A DNA stretch of 64,000 bases, taken from NCBI GenBank assembly GCA_963575745.1, contig CAUYUJ010003569.1, positions 1 to 64,000 on the forward strand, read 5' to 3'. Shown piece by piece: positions 53,309-62,404 of this stretch. Source of the stretch: Prorocentrum cordatum (lineage: Eukaryota; Sar; Dinophyceae; Prorocentrales; Prorocentraceae). The position numbers and the translations under genes are program-made. The notes beneath the pieces are model-generated. The model was not told the DNA's origin and ran no database searches. It was given only the letters and a program-made list of their open reading frames with translations. The number at the start of each line of letters is the position of its first letter. The first letter of the stretch is position 1.

Positions 53309-55801
53309 ATGTCCGAGGACATCAAGTCAGGTCCCCTGAATGATGCCGCCACGTTGCGCAGCCGCTATGCCTTGAAGGACTCCGAGGGGCAGCGGTTGAA
53401 GGCCAAAATCTCCTTGGAGGATATCTGCGTCCACCCGCAGAACAGAGGTGGGACGTGCCCCTCCGCTGCCAGAGTGGTTAATCTCCTGTGTGGCATTCTG
53501 AAAGACAGGTTCCTCTTGAACGAGGCGCAGCACGAAGCAGTGGTTGTTCAGGAACTCCCTGCGGGGAAGAAGGCCGATTACGAGCGCCTCCATGGCAGGC
53601 CGTGCACGGCGCACGCGGACCACAACTTGCAGAAAACGGAGTCCGTGGAGGCTCTACGCTCGGCGTACACAAGCTTGTCAACGTTCAACTACGGGGCGCT
53701 GAGCCACTGCACCCTAACCCTTGGTCTGCTGAGCCTCAAGCACGGCGCAGTGTGGGTCATTCCCGAAGACCACAAAGGATGTGGTTTGGAGGAGTTCCAG
53801 ACAGGTACAGGTGGCTCCTGGGATATCCCAAAAATGCGTCGCGCACCGAAGTTCACAGAACTCATGGACGTGCTCGATAACGGTTTGCTTTGCGAGGTGC
53901 TCTCGTGGGAAATTCACTTCGATGCCGTCTTCGCGCAAGGCCCCGCGATCATTTCCGCGGCCCTGAACGACCCACAGGGAAAAGGTGTGACCTCTCACGA
54001 AATCGAGGTCCTGACGTCCGTCGCTGATTTCGTCGCCACCGCAGCAGCGGCGGGCAAGAAAGCATCGTGGGGATCTGAGACAGGACACCCCGTGAATATC
54101 TCGTACGACACTGTTCTCAAGGCTTGCGCGCAACGACATCCCGAGTACGCCAAGGCCAAATGGTTCGAGGACATGTTCACTTTCGTCATCAACGTGGGGG
54201 CCGCATCAGGGCAGCTCATACCGCAAATTCTAGATTATGATAGACGTTGGGTGGATCACAAAATACGCTCCCTGGCACCAGCCACATGGGGCGTTCTCAA
54301 CCAACTCCCCATAGATTGTCCCCATGTGAAGGTTGCCCTTGTCATGGGGGCGCACTCGCAAGAGCCGAGGTGCGGACAATGCCCCGCGCCGGAAACGGCT
54401 TGGGGACACAGCGAGGGCAGCAGTCGGGTACAGGAGCCCAATTCTTTGTTGGGGTATGTCCGTCGCATATTGGCCCCCGCAGCAGCGGAGGCCCACGGGG
54501 AGGAGAAGAGCGCGATTTTGACCGCGGGGGCGGTTCTGACTGCGACGGACACCTTCTACCAGGCGTACGTAAGGGTGAAGGCTAACAAACCTCGTCTGGA
54601 GGCAGTTGTGGAGGCCGTGTGCGAGACAGTGCGTCCGTACTATGCTGAAGTACGCGAGGCCTGGCAGAAAATGGAAAAGAACGCACAGAAAGAGTTCCCG
54701 CTCCCTCCTGCGCCGTGGACCGACAAGTTGCCCGCGGCCCCCGAGAACCCCGCTGGCCCTCGCAGCAGCGGAGGTGGCGAGGGCTCTCGCCCGCAGCCAG
54801 TATTGATAGAGTTCAACGAAGAAGACAAGCCTCTGAACAGGCAGATGTCTGAAGTGTCAAAGCCCGTGAACAGCCTGATGGTGGTCCCAGTGAAATCGTG
54901 GCACGCTTCGGCTCCGTCTGGCAATCTCGACACAGACAGGTGGCACCAAGCAAGCATCGCGGAAGTCATGACTGGCTTCCATCGTCGCGCGGACACTTGC
55001 GCCCAACCCGTCCAGATGCAATATGACGTTCAAGCCAAGAGTGTCCATGTGGTGGCTACTGAGGACATCGCCGAGGGGAAGCTGATGCTCTTCCCTTGCT
55101 GCCCCACCGCGAAGATTTTCCCGAAAGTCTCGAGCAACCCGCGGGCAGTGGAGGTGCTAGTCGGTGAGAAACGTCCGACTCCTGTCGAGAAAATGGAAAA
55201 ATATTGGGCACAACCTGATTTCAAATTACCAGAGCTGGAGCTCAAGCCCGCGCCGCAGGAAGCGGCCTCCGCAGCAGCGGAGGCTGCGCAGGGCGAGGCG
55301 CCCGTGGGTCCGCAGCTCGACGGGGCGGCCCCCGCAGCAGCGGCGCCTGCACAGGGCGAGGCCGAACAGGCAGAGAATCCGTACCAGTTTAAGTTCGGAG
55401 GTACCGAGTCCTTGCACTTCTTTTGGGGAGTTGAGAGGATGACACCAGAAGAACTTGCCCGAGCCCAGCTAGTGCAGGGACAGGAGCACTGGAAGTTCAA
55501 CGTTGCACTTCGACCGCACGAGTTCCAGACAATGACAAAGTGCCAACCAGCCGCCCCCCTCCGCGTCTGCAGCGTGCTTGTCCCGTGCATGCACAACGCG
55601 GTGCCGCTGGTGCGCGGAGATCGGCTGATGCTGCAGATCACAAAGGAGAAGAGGGCCACCGACACCCAAAAGGAGAAGCAGGCATGGCAAAAGGAGCAGA
55701 AAGAGCAGGAGAAGAAACGGAAGAAGGACGCCGAGGAGGGACGGAAAACCCCCAAGAGCGGCAAGATGACAATCCCTGGCCAGGGGGCCCACTTCGTGTG
55801 A
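53309..55801 (+). CDS. 830-residue uncharacterised dinoflagellate-type protein
   Basis: The largest intact ORF of the window, ATG 53309 to stop 55801. Residues of about 28-330 look globular: ICVHPQNRGG near residue 36, a HADHNLQKTES segment, EVLSWEIHFDAV, HEIEVLTSVADFV, then FTFVINVGAASGQLIPQILD and WVDHKIRSL, and after these CPHVKVALVMGAHSQEPRCGQCPAPETAWG. From memory, proteins with this order of motifs are common and unannotated in other dinoflagellates, often near transposase-like genes (not verified). The second half has Ala/Glu linkers with hairpin-encoded AAA runs, a domain with WGVERMTPEELARAQLVQG, and a Lys/Glu helix at the end (KEKQAWQKEQKEQEKKRKKD). Two hairpins lie within 85 bp before the start. 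A 100-bp internal fragment recurs at 47787. Confidence 0.75.
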   Translation: MSEDIKSGPLNDAATLRSRYALKDSEGQRLKAKISLEDICVHPQNRGGTCPSAARVVNLLCGILKDRFLLNEAQHEAVVVQELPAGKKADYERLHGRPCTAHADHNLQKTESVEALRSAYTSLSTFNYGALSHCTLTLGLLSLKHGAVWVIPEDHKGCGLEEFQTGTGGSWDIPKMRRAPKFTELMDVLDNGLLCEVLSWEIHFDAVFAQGPAIISAALNDPQGKGVTSHEIEVLTSVADFVATAAAAGKKASWGSETGHPVNISYDTVLKACAQRHPEYAKAKWFEDMFTFVINVGAASGQLIPQILDYDRRWVDHKIRSLAPATWGVLNQLPIDCPHVKVALVMGAHSQEPRCGQCPAPETAWGHSEGSSRVQEPNSLLGYVRRILAPAAAEAHGEEKSAILTAGAVLTATDTFYQAYVRVKANKPRLEAVVEAVCETVRPYYAEVREAWQKMEKNAQKEFPLPPAPWTDKLPAAPENPAGPRSSGGGEGSRPQPVLIEFNEEDKPLNRQMSEVSKPVNSLMVVPVKSWHASAPSGNLDTDRWHQASIAEVMTGFHRRADTCAQPVQMQYDVQAKSVHVVATEDIAEGKLMLFPCCPTAKIFPKVSSNPRAVEVLVGEKRPTPVEKMEKYWAQPDFKLPELELKPAPQEAASAAAEAAQGEAPVGPQLDGAAPAAAAPAQGEAEQAENPYQFKFGGTESLHFFWGVERMTPEELARAQLVQGQEHWKFNVALRPHEFQTMTKCQPAAPLRVCSVLVPCMHNAVPLVRGDRLMLQITKEKRATDTQKEKQAWQKEQKEQEKKRKKDAEEGRKTPKSGKMTIPGQGAHFV

Positions 55802-55954
55802 TCCCGCCGCAGCAGCGGAGGGTGCGCGAAACGGGGCGGCAGATGACAGCGGCCGATGATCCACCCGTCGCAGCCCGCAGCCGTCAGCTGGAGGGGAGGA
55901 GGAAAAGGGCGGGGAGAGGAGGTCGAAGAGGGAGGGGGGAGGGGGGCAGCAGAA

Positions 55955-56175
55955 ACAGCACAAGACAGGGATGGGAGAGGTCACGCATCCGCCGCAGTAG
56001 TGTCGGTGGTACGTCAATTCTCATGGCGGCGCGGCGGTCGCTGAGAAATGGGGCAAGTGCGAGGGCCTGCAAATGCGGAAAATGTGAGTGCCTCTCGTCC
56101 CCTCCCCTCCTCTTCCTCCATGAGATCTCTCTCCTGGTGCATATCCCCTGCCAGGTCTCGTCCTGCTCCTCTCCC
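55955..56175 (+). repeat. 3' flank module, copy 2
   Basis: Homologue of 47552-47770, beginning about 150 bp after the stop codon at 55801. Its hairpin at 55992 is degraded (GCAGTAGTGTCGG). Confidence 0.85.
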
Positions 56176-56309
56176 TCTATGTTCGTCCTGCCCTCCCCTC
56201 ACGCCTCGCCTCCGTCTCCGTCCCCCCTGTCCGTTCCTGCCTCCCTCCCGTGTCCTGTTTTCCTCTCTCCGTGCTCATCGTCCTGTTCATCGTCCTGCCG
56301 TCCTGTTCG

Positions 56310-56550
56310 CGGGGCGCTCTGTGGGACAGAGGGGCGGTCGAAGCACGCAAGGCCGAACCCCTCTGTGACAGAGGGGGGTCGCGCTTTTCCGCCCCACCCC
56401 CTCTGTGACAGAGGGGTGGCGCGTTTTTCCACGCCCCCCCCCCTCTGTGACAGAGGGGGGGGGTCGTGCTTTTCCGCGCGCCCTCCTCTGTGAAACAGGG
56501 GTGGTCGTTCGATCAGGACGCCCCCCCCCTGCGGGACAGAGGGTCGGTCA
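56310..56550. repeat. Array of CCTCTGTGACAGAGG-type palindromes, copy 2
   Basis: Five or six units: CTCTGTGGGACAGAGGGG, CCCTCTGTGACAGAGGGG (three times), CTCTGTGAAACAGGGG and CTGCGGGACAGAGGG. TCGCGCTTTTCC-type linkers separate them. They lie between two genes, like the array at 44374. Confidence 0.85.
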
Positions 56551-56817
56551 GAGCACACAAGGCCCCCCCTCAAGGGGCAGAGGAGCGGTCAAGGGACAGG
56601 GAAGGCAGCTGTGCTCGTTCGGAGAGAAGGAGGGGGATGGGTTGGATGAGATGGAAAGAAGCTCGTGGAGGGAGCATGATGCTGATGAGGAGTAGGAGGA
56701 TCTGTTCGAGACGAGGAGTCCGCTTTCCATAGCCGTTTTCAGGCGGTTCACTTGTGAGGGGAGCCGACACCTAGGACGCGCGCGCCTTCGCAGCAGCGAG
56801 GGCTTGCGCACGGCGGC

Positions 56818-57755
56818 ATGAAACGCAAGGCAGAGGAAACATGGCGGGAGGTCGCTGTCGGGAAAGCAGCGCGCCAAGATGGCGCGAGCATGGGGGTGCT
56901 CTGCGTGACGGGCGGGCTGTGCCGAAATCACGAGGGAGCAGCGGGATTTGTTCTGGAATGCGAGGAGCGCTGTGTTGTCTTGGGCGGCGAGGAAAGCCTA
57001 GAAGCCTTCGTGCCCGTCGGAAAGCACCGCCTGTGGATGCTCAAGGTGGTCGGTGGTCACAGTGCCGTGAAGGGCGCCTTGAGCGAAACAAACTTGTTAG
57101 AGCAATTGCATGGGAAGTTTCGCGCTGGAGAAGGATACAACGTGGATGAAGCGGCGACTCCTGTGAAAGAGGCCCCCGCAGCAGCGGGGGTTGCAGCAGG
57201 GTCTCCCGCAGCAGCGGGAGAAAGGTCGGGATCCCATGGCGGATCTCCTCGGCACCGTCAAGGCCGCATCGAAAGCGAAGAAAACCCCTGAGAAACAGAA
57301 AGGGTTTCCTCGTGGCACGCTCTGCAGAGTAACCGTGCCGATGTCTCCTAAGCCAGATGAGGCCGACACGAAAGAGGTTAGTGTGTATGAGAACAAGTAT
57401 GGGCAACTACTCGTTCAGAGTCAGGACCTGCCTTGGCTTCTGTATTACCTGTGCGAGGAGAGCCAGGGCAAAAGCGTCCCCGAACCCAACGACGACGACG
57501 AGGACGACGCTTTGGACCACCAGGTGGTGCCCCTCTGGGATGTGGACACTGGAGGTCAAAGGAGGGCCAATGGCAGGCCGAACATGGGCCTCCAGGATTC
57601 AGGATCTGAGCGAGGAGAAATGGTCCACAGGCGTGGCGTTGACGGAAGTGACGACGCCCTTGAAACAGTCCACCCGTGCGCAGCAGAAGCAGGTTCTTCT
57701 AGCGTTCTTGGAGGACGTGGTCCGGAAAGCCATCAAGCAGGAAACAGAGAAGTAA
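56818..57755 (+). pseudogene. Paralogue 1 of an uncharacterised protein, two frameshifts
   Basis: The start ATG 56818 (MKRKAEETWREV...) is shared with the paralogue at 58624, as is 125 bp of leader. Near 57224 it lacks two bases relative to the paralogue (GAAAGGTCGG against GAAAGAGGTCGG), which shifts the frame and gives a stop at 57291. The sense continues in the next frame (DPMADLLGTVKAASKAKK...YENKYGQLLVQSQDLPWLLYYL). It seems to shift again near 57540 and ends at 57755 (QVLLAFLEDVVRKAIKQETEK). Two hairpins at 57175 and 57205 give APAAAG and SPAAAG. The domain LQVQ-PWLLYYL suggests a folded core, but the family is unknown. Confidence 0.6.
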
Positions 57756-58168
57756 TGTCCTCGTTATCCGCTCGCTGGCGCGCGCCGCAGCAGCGGCGCG
57801 CTGACCGCTACAACGGCTTTTTTTATGCAAATAGACTCGGTGTATGCACCGCGCCAGCGGCGCGCTGACCGCTGAGGTGGATGCCTGCGGGTTCCCGTCG
57901 ACTGGACAGGGGTTAGGGCACGCGCGGGGGATCGCGAGCCTGCGGCTCTCCAGCGCTCGCGCGCTAGAGGACAAAAGGAACTCGCGGAATCTGGCGAGGG
58001 CGGGGCGGAGGGGGGGAGGAGAAGGAGGAGCAACAGCAGCAGCAGCAGCAGCACCCGCAGCAGCACCGACAGGAGGATCATTGCGAGGATGCGGCCGTTT
58101 GCTTGCCCTGCGGCGCTGGGCTCGAGACAAGAGGGCGGCCGCGTGTGCGCGCGCATGGCTTCGGCATC

Positions 58169-58294
58169 ATGGCCGCCGCAGCCGCTCCGCCCCCAGACCC
58201 AGGCGACGCTCGCCCTGCAAACGCGCCTCTGCGGGTCGGGCACGACCGCGAGGTCAACGAATGTGGAGTTTTTATATCAACAAGACAAAACTAA
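58169..58294 (+). pseudogene. Broken copy of the small protein at 60065
   Basis: ATG 58169 gives the same MAAAAAPPPDPGDARPANAP start as 60065. Two bases are missing after GAGGTCAACGAA relative to that copy, giving an early stop at 58292. The downstream part (DPDRVLMNPRKL...IFGFG, then a hairpin) is still recognisable in the shifted frame to about 58440. Confidence 0.7.
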
Positions 58295-58623
58295 AGACCC
58301 CGACAGAGTGCTCATGAATCCACGGAAACTACAGAGGCCAATCTTCGGATTCGGGTAGTTATGTTATGCGCCGCAGCAGCGGCGCGGCTTGCCATTATGA
58401 ATCTGGCAAACGCATATGGAAGAATATTCATTTATGCTCGCAGTGGCCGTGGAAAAGCGACCACAAGAAGTGGTTAGGTTTTGGAGTCCGATGAGAAGTA
58501 GGAGGATTTGTTCGAGACGAGGAGTCCGCTTTCCATAGCCGTTTTCAGGCGGATCACCAGTGAGGGGAGCTGACACCTAGAACGCGGGCGCCTTCGCAGC
58601 AGCGAGGGCTTGCGCGCGGCGGC

Positions 58624-59160
58624 ATGAAACGCAAGGCAGAGGAAACATGGCGGGATGTCGTTATCGGGAAAGCAGCGCGCCAAGATGGCACGAGCATGGG
58701 GGTGCTCTGCGCGGCGGGCGGGCTGTGCCGAAGTCACGAGGGAGCATCGGGATTTGCTCTGGAATTTGAGGAGCGCTATGTTTCCTTGGGCGGCGAGGAA
58801 AGCCTAGAAGCCTTCGTGCCCGTCGGAAAGCACCGCCTGTGCATGCTCAAGGTGGTCCGTGGTCTCAGCGCCGCGAAGGGCGCCTTGAACGAAACGACAA
58901 TGTTAGAGCAAGTGCTTGGGAAGCTTCGCGTCGGAGAAGGGGGCAACGTGGATGAAGCGTCGACCCCTGTGAAAAACGCTTCCGCGGCAGCGGGGGTTGC
59001 AGCGGGATCCCCCGCAGCAGCGGGAGAAAGAGGTCGGGATCCCATGGCGGATCTCCTCGGAACCGTGAAGGGCGCATCGAAAGCGAAGAAGGTGGCGGCG
59101 CGTCGCCAACCGGAGAAAACCCCTGAGAAACAGAAAATATTGTCTCGAGGCACGCTCTGC
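58624..59160 (+). CDS. Paralogue 2 of the 56818 protein, 3' part replaced
   Basis: ATG 58624. It is intact across the site where paralogue 1 is shifted (ERGRDPMADLLGTVKGASKAKK), with an 11-residue addition before TPEKQK. Homology to paralogue 1 stops at RGTLC near 59158. The frame then runs through a (TA)n microsatellite to 59571, which is unlikely to be native protein. Either an intron starts near 59160 or the gene is truncated. The hairpin at 58592 lies 14 bp before the start and two more lie inside (58980 degraded, 59010). The family is unknown. Confidence 0.55.
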
Positions 59161-59224
59161 CTCTCGCTCCGTGCGGTCGTCTTGGGCGGCGTCGGGCCTC
59201 CGCTGACTGATTACATGATGCATA

Positions 59225-59312
59225 TATGTATATCTTGTGTATGTATGGTGTGTCGACGTATATGTATGTATATACGTATATATGTATATATATATATATA
59301 TGTATATATAAC
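59225..59312. repeat. TA/TGTA microsatellite
   Basis: TATATGTATA repeats. It breaks the reading frame of the preceding gene's 3' part into low-complexity Tyr/Ile/Cys. Confidence 0.9.
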
Positions 59313-60064
59313 ACGGACGCAGGGGCGTGGCCCGCGGCCCAGGGCGGGGCCCGAGACTCTGGGACAGGACACAGGGCCTCATCATCGTAGGATGCTCATC
59401 ATTCTCATCATCGCTATGATGGGGGGGAGGAGGGGACAGCTACCAGCTGCGCGCTGGCGCCACCGCCGCTCCCCCGCGCCCGCTGGCGCATCCGCAGCGC
59501 GGCTGCGGGAGGGGCTGCGCCTCAATTCCTGCAGAGGCGGCCTGCAGGAATGTTGCACTTTTGGCGTCTAGTACAAACGCCCGAGCGGCCCGCTTTTTTT
59601 TTGGGGGGGGCTCTTGGTTCACGGTGGAAGAGGAGACTATCATCATCCCCCGTGCCGCGTTCGCCTTCCCTCGACGACGATGTCGACGACTTCCCACATT
59701 CTGGCCTTGTTTTCTGGGGGGTGTTCTCGGAGTCGTTCGGGGCGTTCGTTCGTGTGTGCATGCTTCTGAGTTTTCTGCGCGTCGTTCGGGCCGCTCGTCC
59801 TGGTGTGAGTCGTTCGGGCCCCTCCTCACCAGCCCATCTCACAGCAGCAACCCTCGCGAAGCATGCCGACGGTCGTGTGTTTTTGTTTTTTTTGTTTGTT
59901 GTTCAGGCGTGTGTCCGCTGGTCCCCGCATATCTCCCTTGTTCCTCGTTCCTCTCGCCCCCTTGTACATCCTCCTTGTGGGGGGATGCGGCCGTTTGCTT
60001 GCCCTGCGGCGCTGGGCTCGAGACCAGGGGGCGGCCGCGTGCGCGCGCGCATGGCTTCGGCATC

Positions 60065-60346
60065 ATGGCCGCCGCAGCCGCTCCGCCTCCAGACCCAGGA
60101 GACGCTCGCCCTGCAAACGCGCCTCTGCGGGTCGGGCACGACCGCGAGGCCAACGAATTCGTAGAGTTTTGGTACCAAGAAGACAAAAAGAAAGACCCCG
60201 ACAGAGTGCTCATGAACCCACGGAAACTAAAGGGGACAATATTCGGATTCGGGTACGTTATGCGCCGCAGCAGCGGCGCGGCTTGCCATTATGACTCTGG
60301 CAGACGCATATGTAAGAAGATTCATTTCTGCTCGCAGTGGCCGTAA
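60065..60346 (+). CDS. Small uncharacterised protein
   Basis: 93 codons from ATG 60065. The start is Ala/Pro-rich. The core is FVEFWYQEDKKKDPDRVLMNPRKLKGTIFGFG. It is then YVMRRSSGAACHYDSGRR, where RSSG is encoded by the hairpin at 60263, and ends KKIHFCSQWP. The last codons overlap the open frame of the OTU-like gene (from about 60337), so it may be the first exon or an upstream ORF of that gene. A broken copy is at 58169, and about 350 bp around both copies are similar. Confidence 0.5.
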   Translation: MAAAAAPPPDPGDARPANAPLRVGHDREANEFVEFWYQEDKKKDPDRVLMNPRKLKGTIFGFGYVMRRSSGAACHYDSGRRICKKIHFCSQWP

Positions 60347-61698
60347 CAGCGGAGGCGTCCGTAGGTCCTGCTGGCGCGCATGGCGCCGACGCTATCGCCG
60401 AGGCCGCTTCCGCAGTGGGGGCTGCCCTGAAGGACTCCGCGGCAACAGCAGCTCTCTCAGCAAAGGGGGTTGCCCCTGTCGCTTTCCCCCAACCCGCCCC
60501 GCTTGCTGTTCGCGACATAGCGGAACCCGTGCTTCCAGGGGCGGAAGTTGCTGCAGTGACCGCTTGTGAACAGACAGCCGCGAACGCAGGCGCTGCGGTT
60601 GCCCCGCCCGCGCCTGCAGGGGCACTTTCAGAACAAGGCCAGAGGTGCTTCGAGAAATTGATGAAGTTGTCGCGCAGTATTCGCGGAAGGCCGGGGGGAG
60701 GCCGAGAGTGGATAGGGTATTCTGCTTTCGTAATCTTTGCGCTTCTGCGGAAGGTGCGCGTCTACGTGTGGGAAGGACGGAACGGAGTCGACCTTTGCAA
60801 AGCTGTCTTGCCGCCGTGGAAACTGGAGGAGTTAACCCGCGAGCCTGCGGTGGACGCGATCGCGTGTTGCGCAGTCCCCCGAGAATCGGGGCCACCGGAC
60901 TGGGCCCCCGTGTCGGAGGAGTATCCTTTGTTTCTATGCAATCATTTTATCGCAGGCGTCTCCACCGACTTTGTGGATTTCACGGGAGATGCTTCGACGG
61001 TGGACGGTTTCTATTCGGCTCTCGGTGTGTTCGTCGTGTCCACAGTCGCAGACGGGGACTGCGGTTTGGATTGCATGTTGCGGATGACCCAGGAGGTTTC
61101 CACGCGAGAGTCTCGCAGGGAGCTCCGCCAGGACAGTTGCTCTCTCCGACCACCCTGATCCTTCGCTTCCATCTCTGCTGCCCCCACATGCTCTCCCCCT
61201 CCTTCTCTCCCCATTTTGCCTTCATGCCTCTCCCATCGCGCCCCCCTCTCCCCTCGTGCCCTCCCCACCGAGTCTCCTTGCCCCTCCTCCATGCCCGCCC
61301 GCCAGGACATCGCGGACTACATCGTGCAAAGGGTGCGTCTGGCGTGGTTCCTCGACGCGATGGTCCTGACACAAGAAGTCACGCAGGATGACGTCCAGGA
61401 GCTTCGTCGCCTGCAGAGCGCCTTAGACGACGAAGAACTTGTCCCGCAGCCTGGCCACGCCGCCCCTCCGAGAGCACAGGGCGTTGCCGCCGCAGCAGCG
61501 GCGGCGCCACCTGAGGACTTGGCAGTGGTGGAAGTCGACGCCGAGGCTGTCTGTCAGGAGCTCGTGCAAGCCATCCAATGGTGGACAGGACTGACAGACG
61601 CTGCGTGCGCCCTGGACGTAGCTCGGGAGTTGATGCCCGCAGAGCGGGAGGAGCAGCTCTTGAGGTTCGCCGCGGTGGCAGAGCAGATTTGCTTCTGA
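60337..61698 (+). CDS. OTU-like cysteine protease with one intron
   Basis: The frame is open from 60337, but its first ATG is 60661. The true start may be upstream in another exon. An Ala-rich N-terminus precedes a domain with REWIGYSAFVIFALLRKVRVYVWEG and then VVSTVADGDCGLDCMLRM. Asp-Gly-Asp-Cys is the nucleophile motif of OTU deubiquitinases (Cys codon 61060-61062), followed as usual by a helix and R-x2-LR. A pyrimidine-rich intron, 61132-61305, joins RRELRQ to DIADYIVQRVRLAWFLDAM without loss of frame. Without splicing the ORF stops at 61158. The 3' part has a hairpin (61488, VAAAAAAAP) and a C-terminal helix. The catalytic His is not identified. A ubiquitin-directed role is inferred from the family. 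Confidence 0.7.
61132..61305 (+). other. Introner-like intron flanked by an 11-bp direct repeat
   Basis: CCGCCAGGACA occurs at 61125-61135 and at 61299-61309. Splicing within the repeat (after CCAG) removes 174 bp of pyrimidine-rich sequence with GA...AG-type ends and joins two OTU-gene segments in frame. Direct repeats at both splice sites are the signature of introns that arrived as transposons. Confidence 0.75.
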
Positions 61699-61754
61699 TT
61701 TTTTTGGTTTTTCGGTTTTCACATTGCAAATGTGGCGCGCGCCTGGTGTCCAGA

Positions 61755-62130
61755 AGGTGCGCTGGGGGCGACCAAAACAACGCCAGGAAGAGCGCCTGGG
61801 AGCGCGCTGAGGCGAGCGCCCGGGCGAGCCAAGAAGAGCGCCGAGAACAGCGCCCAGGAAAGCGCCATCAAGAGTGCCCAGAATATGGCCCAGACGCGAA
61901 TCTGGAAGAGCGCCCGAAAGAGCGCCCGGAAGTGCGCCCAGCAGCGACCGATTTTGCGACCGATTTCGCTTCCGATTTCGCGTCCGATTTTTTGTGTGTC
62001 GATTCAATACTAAAACAAATCAGACGCAAATCGGATTTAAAATCGGACAAAAACCGGACGCAAATCGGACGCAAAATCGGACGCAAATCGGACGCAAAAT
62101 CGGACGCAAAATCGGATGTAAAATCGGACG
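61755..62130. repeat. AAGAGCGCC and ACGCAAATCGG short tandem repeats
   Basis: 61775-61940 is made of (A)AGAGCGCC(C)GG units. 62025-62125 is made of GACGCAAA(A)TCG units of 10-11 bp, with the complementary GATTTCG-type words at 61955-61995. No gene. Confidence 0.8.
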
Positions 62131-62404
62131 CTGATGGCGTCGACCATTTCTGGGCGGATGAGGCAGCGTATCGCGGTGCATCATGGCGAGGTCTGGTAGG
62201 GTGTGTATTGCGGACCCATGCGCGCAATTCAGCGTTGGAGTTTTAGCGATGTGGCGAACGACAAACTGCGATATCGCGTTGTGTCCAGGTCGGGCCAAAT
62301 CGACAGAAAAATCAGATCGCCGCTTCAGGAACCGCGGCTGCGAGCGCAAAGCCCCCGCCCAGAACAAGTAGCGCGTGGTGGTCCCGTCGCTCCTGTGCTC
62401 GAGG

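Noticed and set aside
54271-54440. The 100-bp segment shared with 47787-47888 as a mobile insertion into the 830-codon gene
   Set aside because: It is in frame and fits the conserved-looking order of the protein. The copy at 47787 has a stop and is the fragment.
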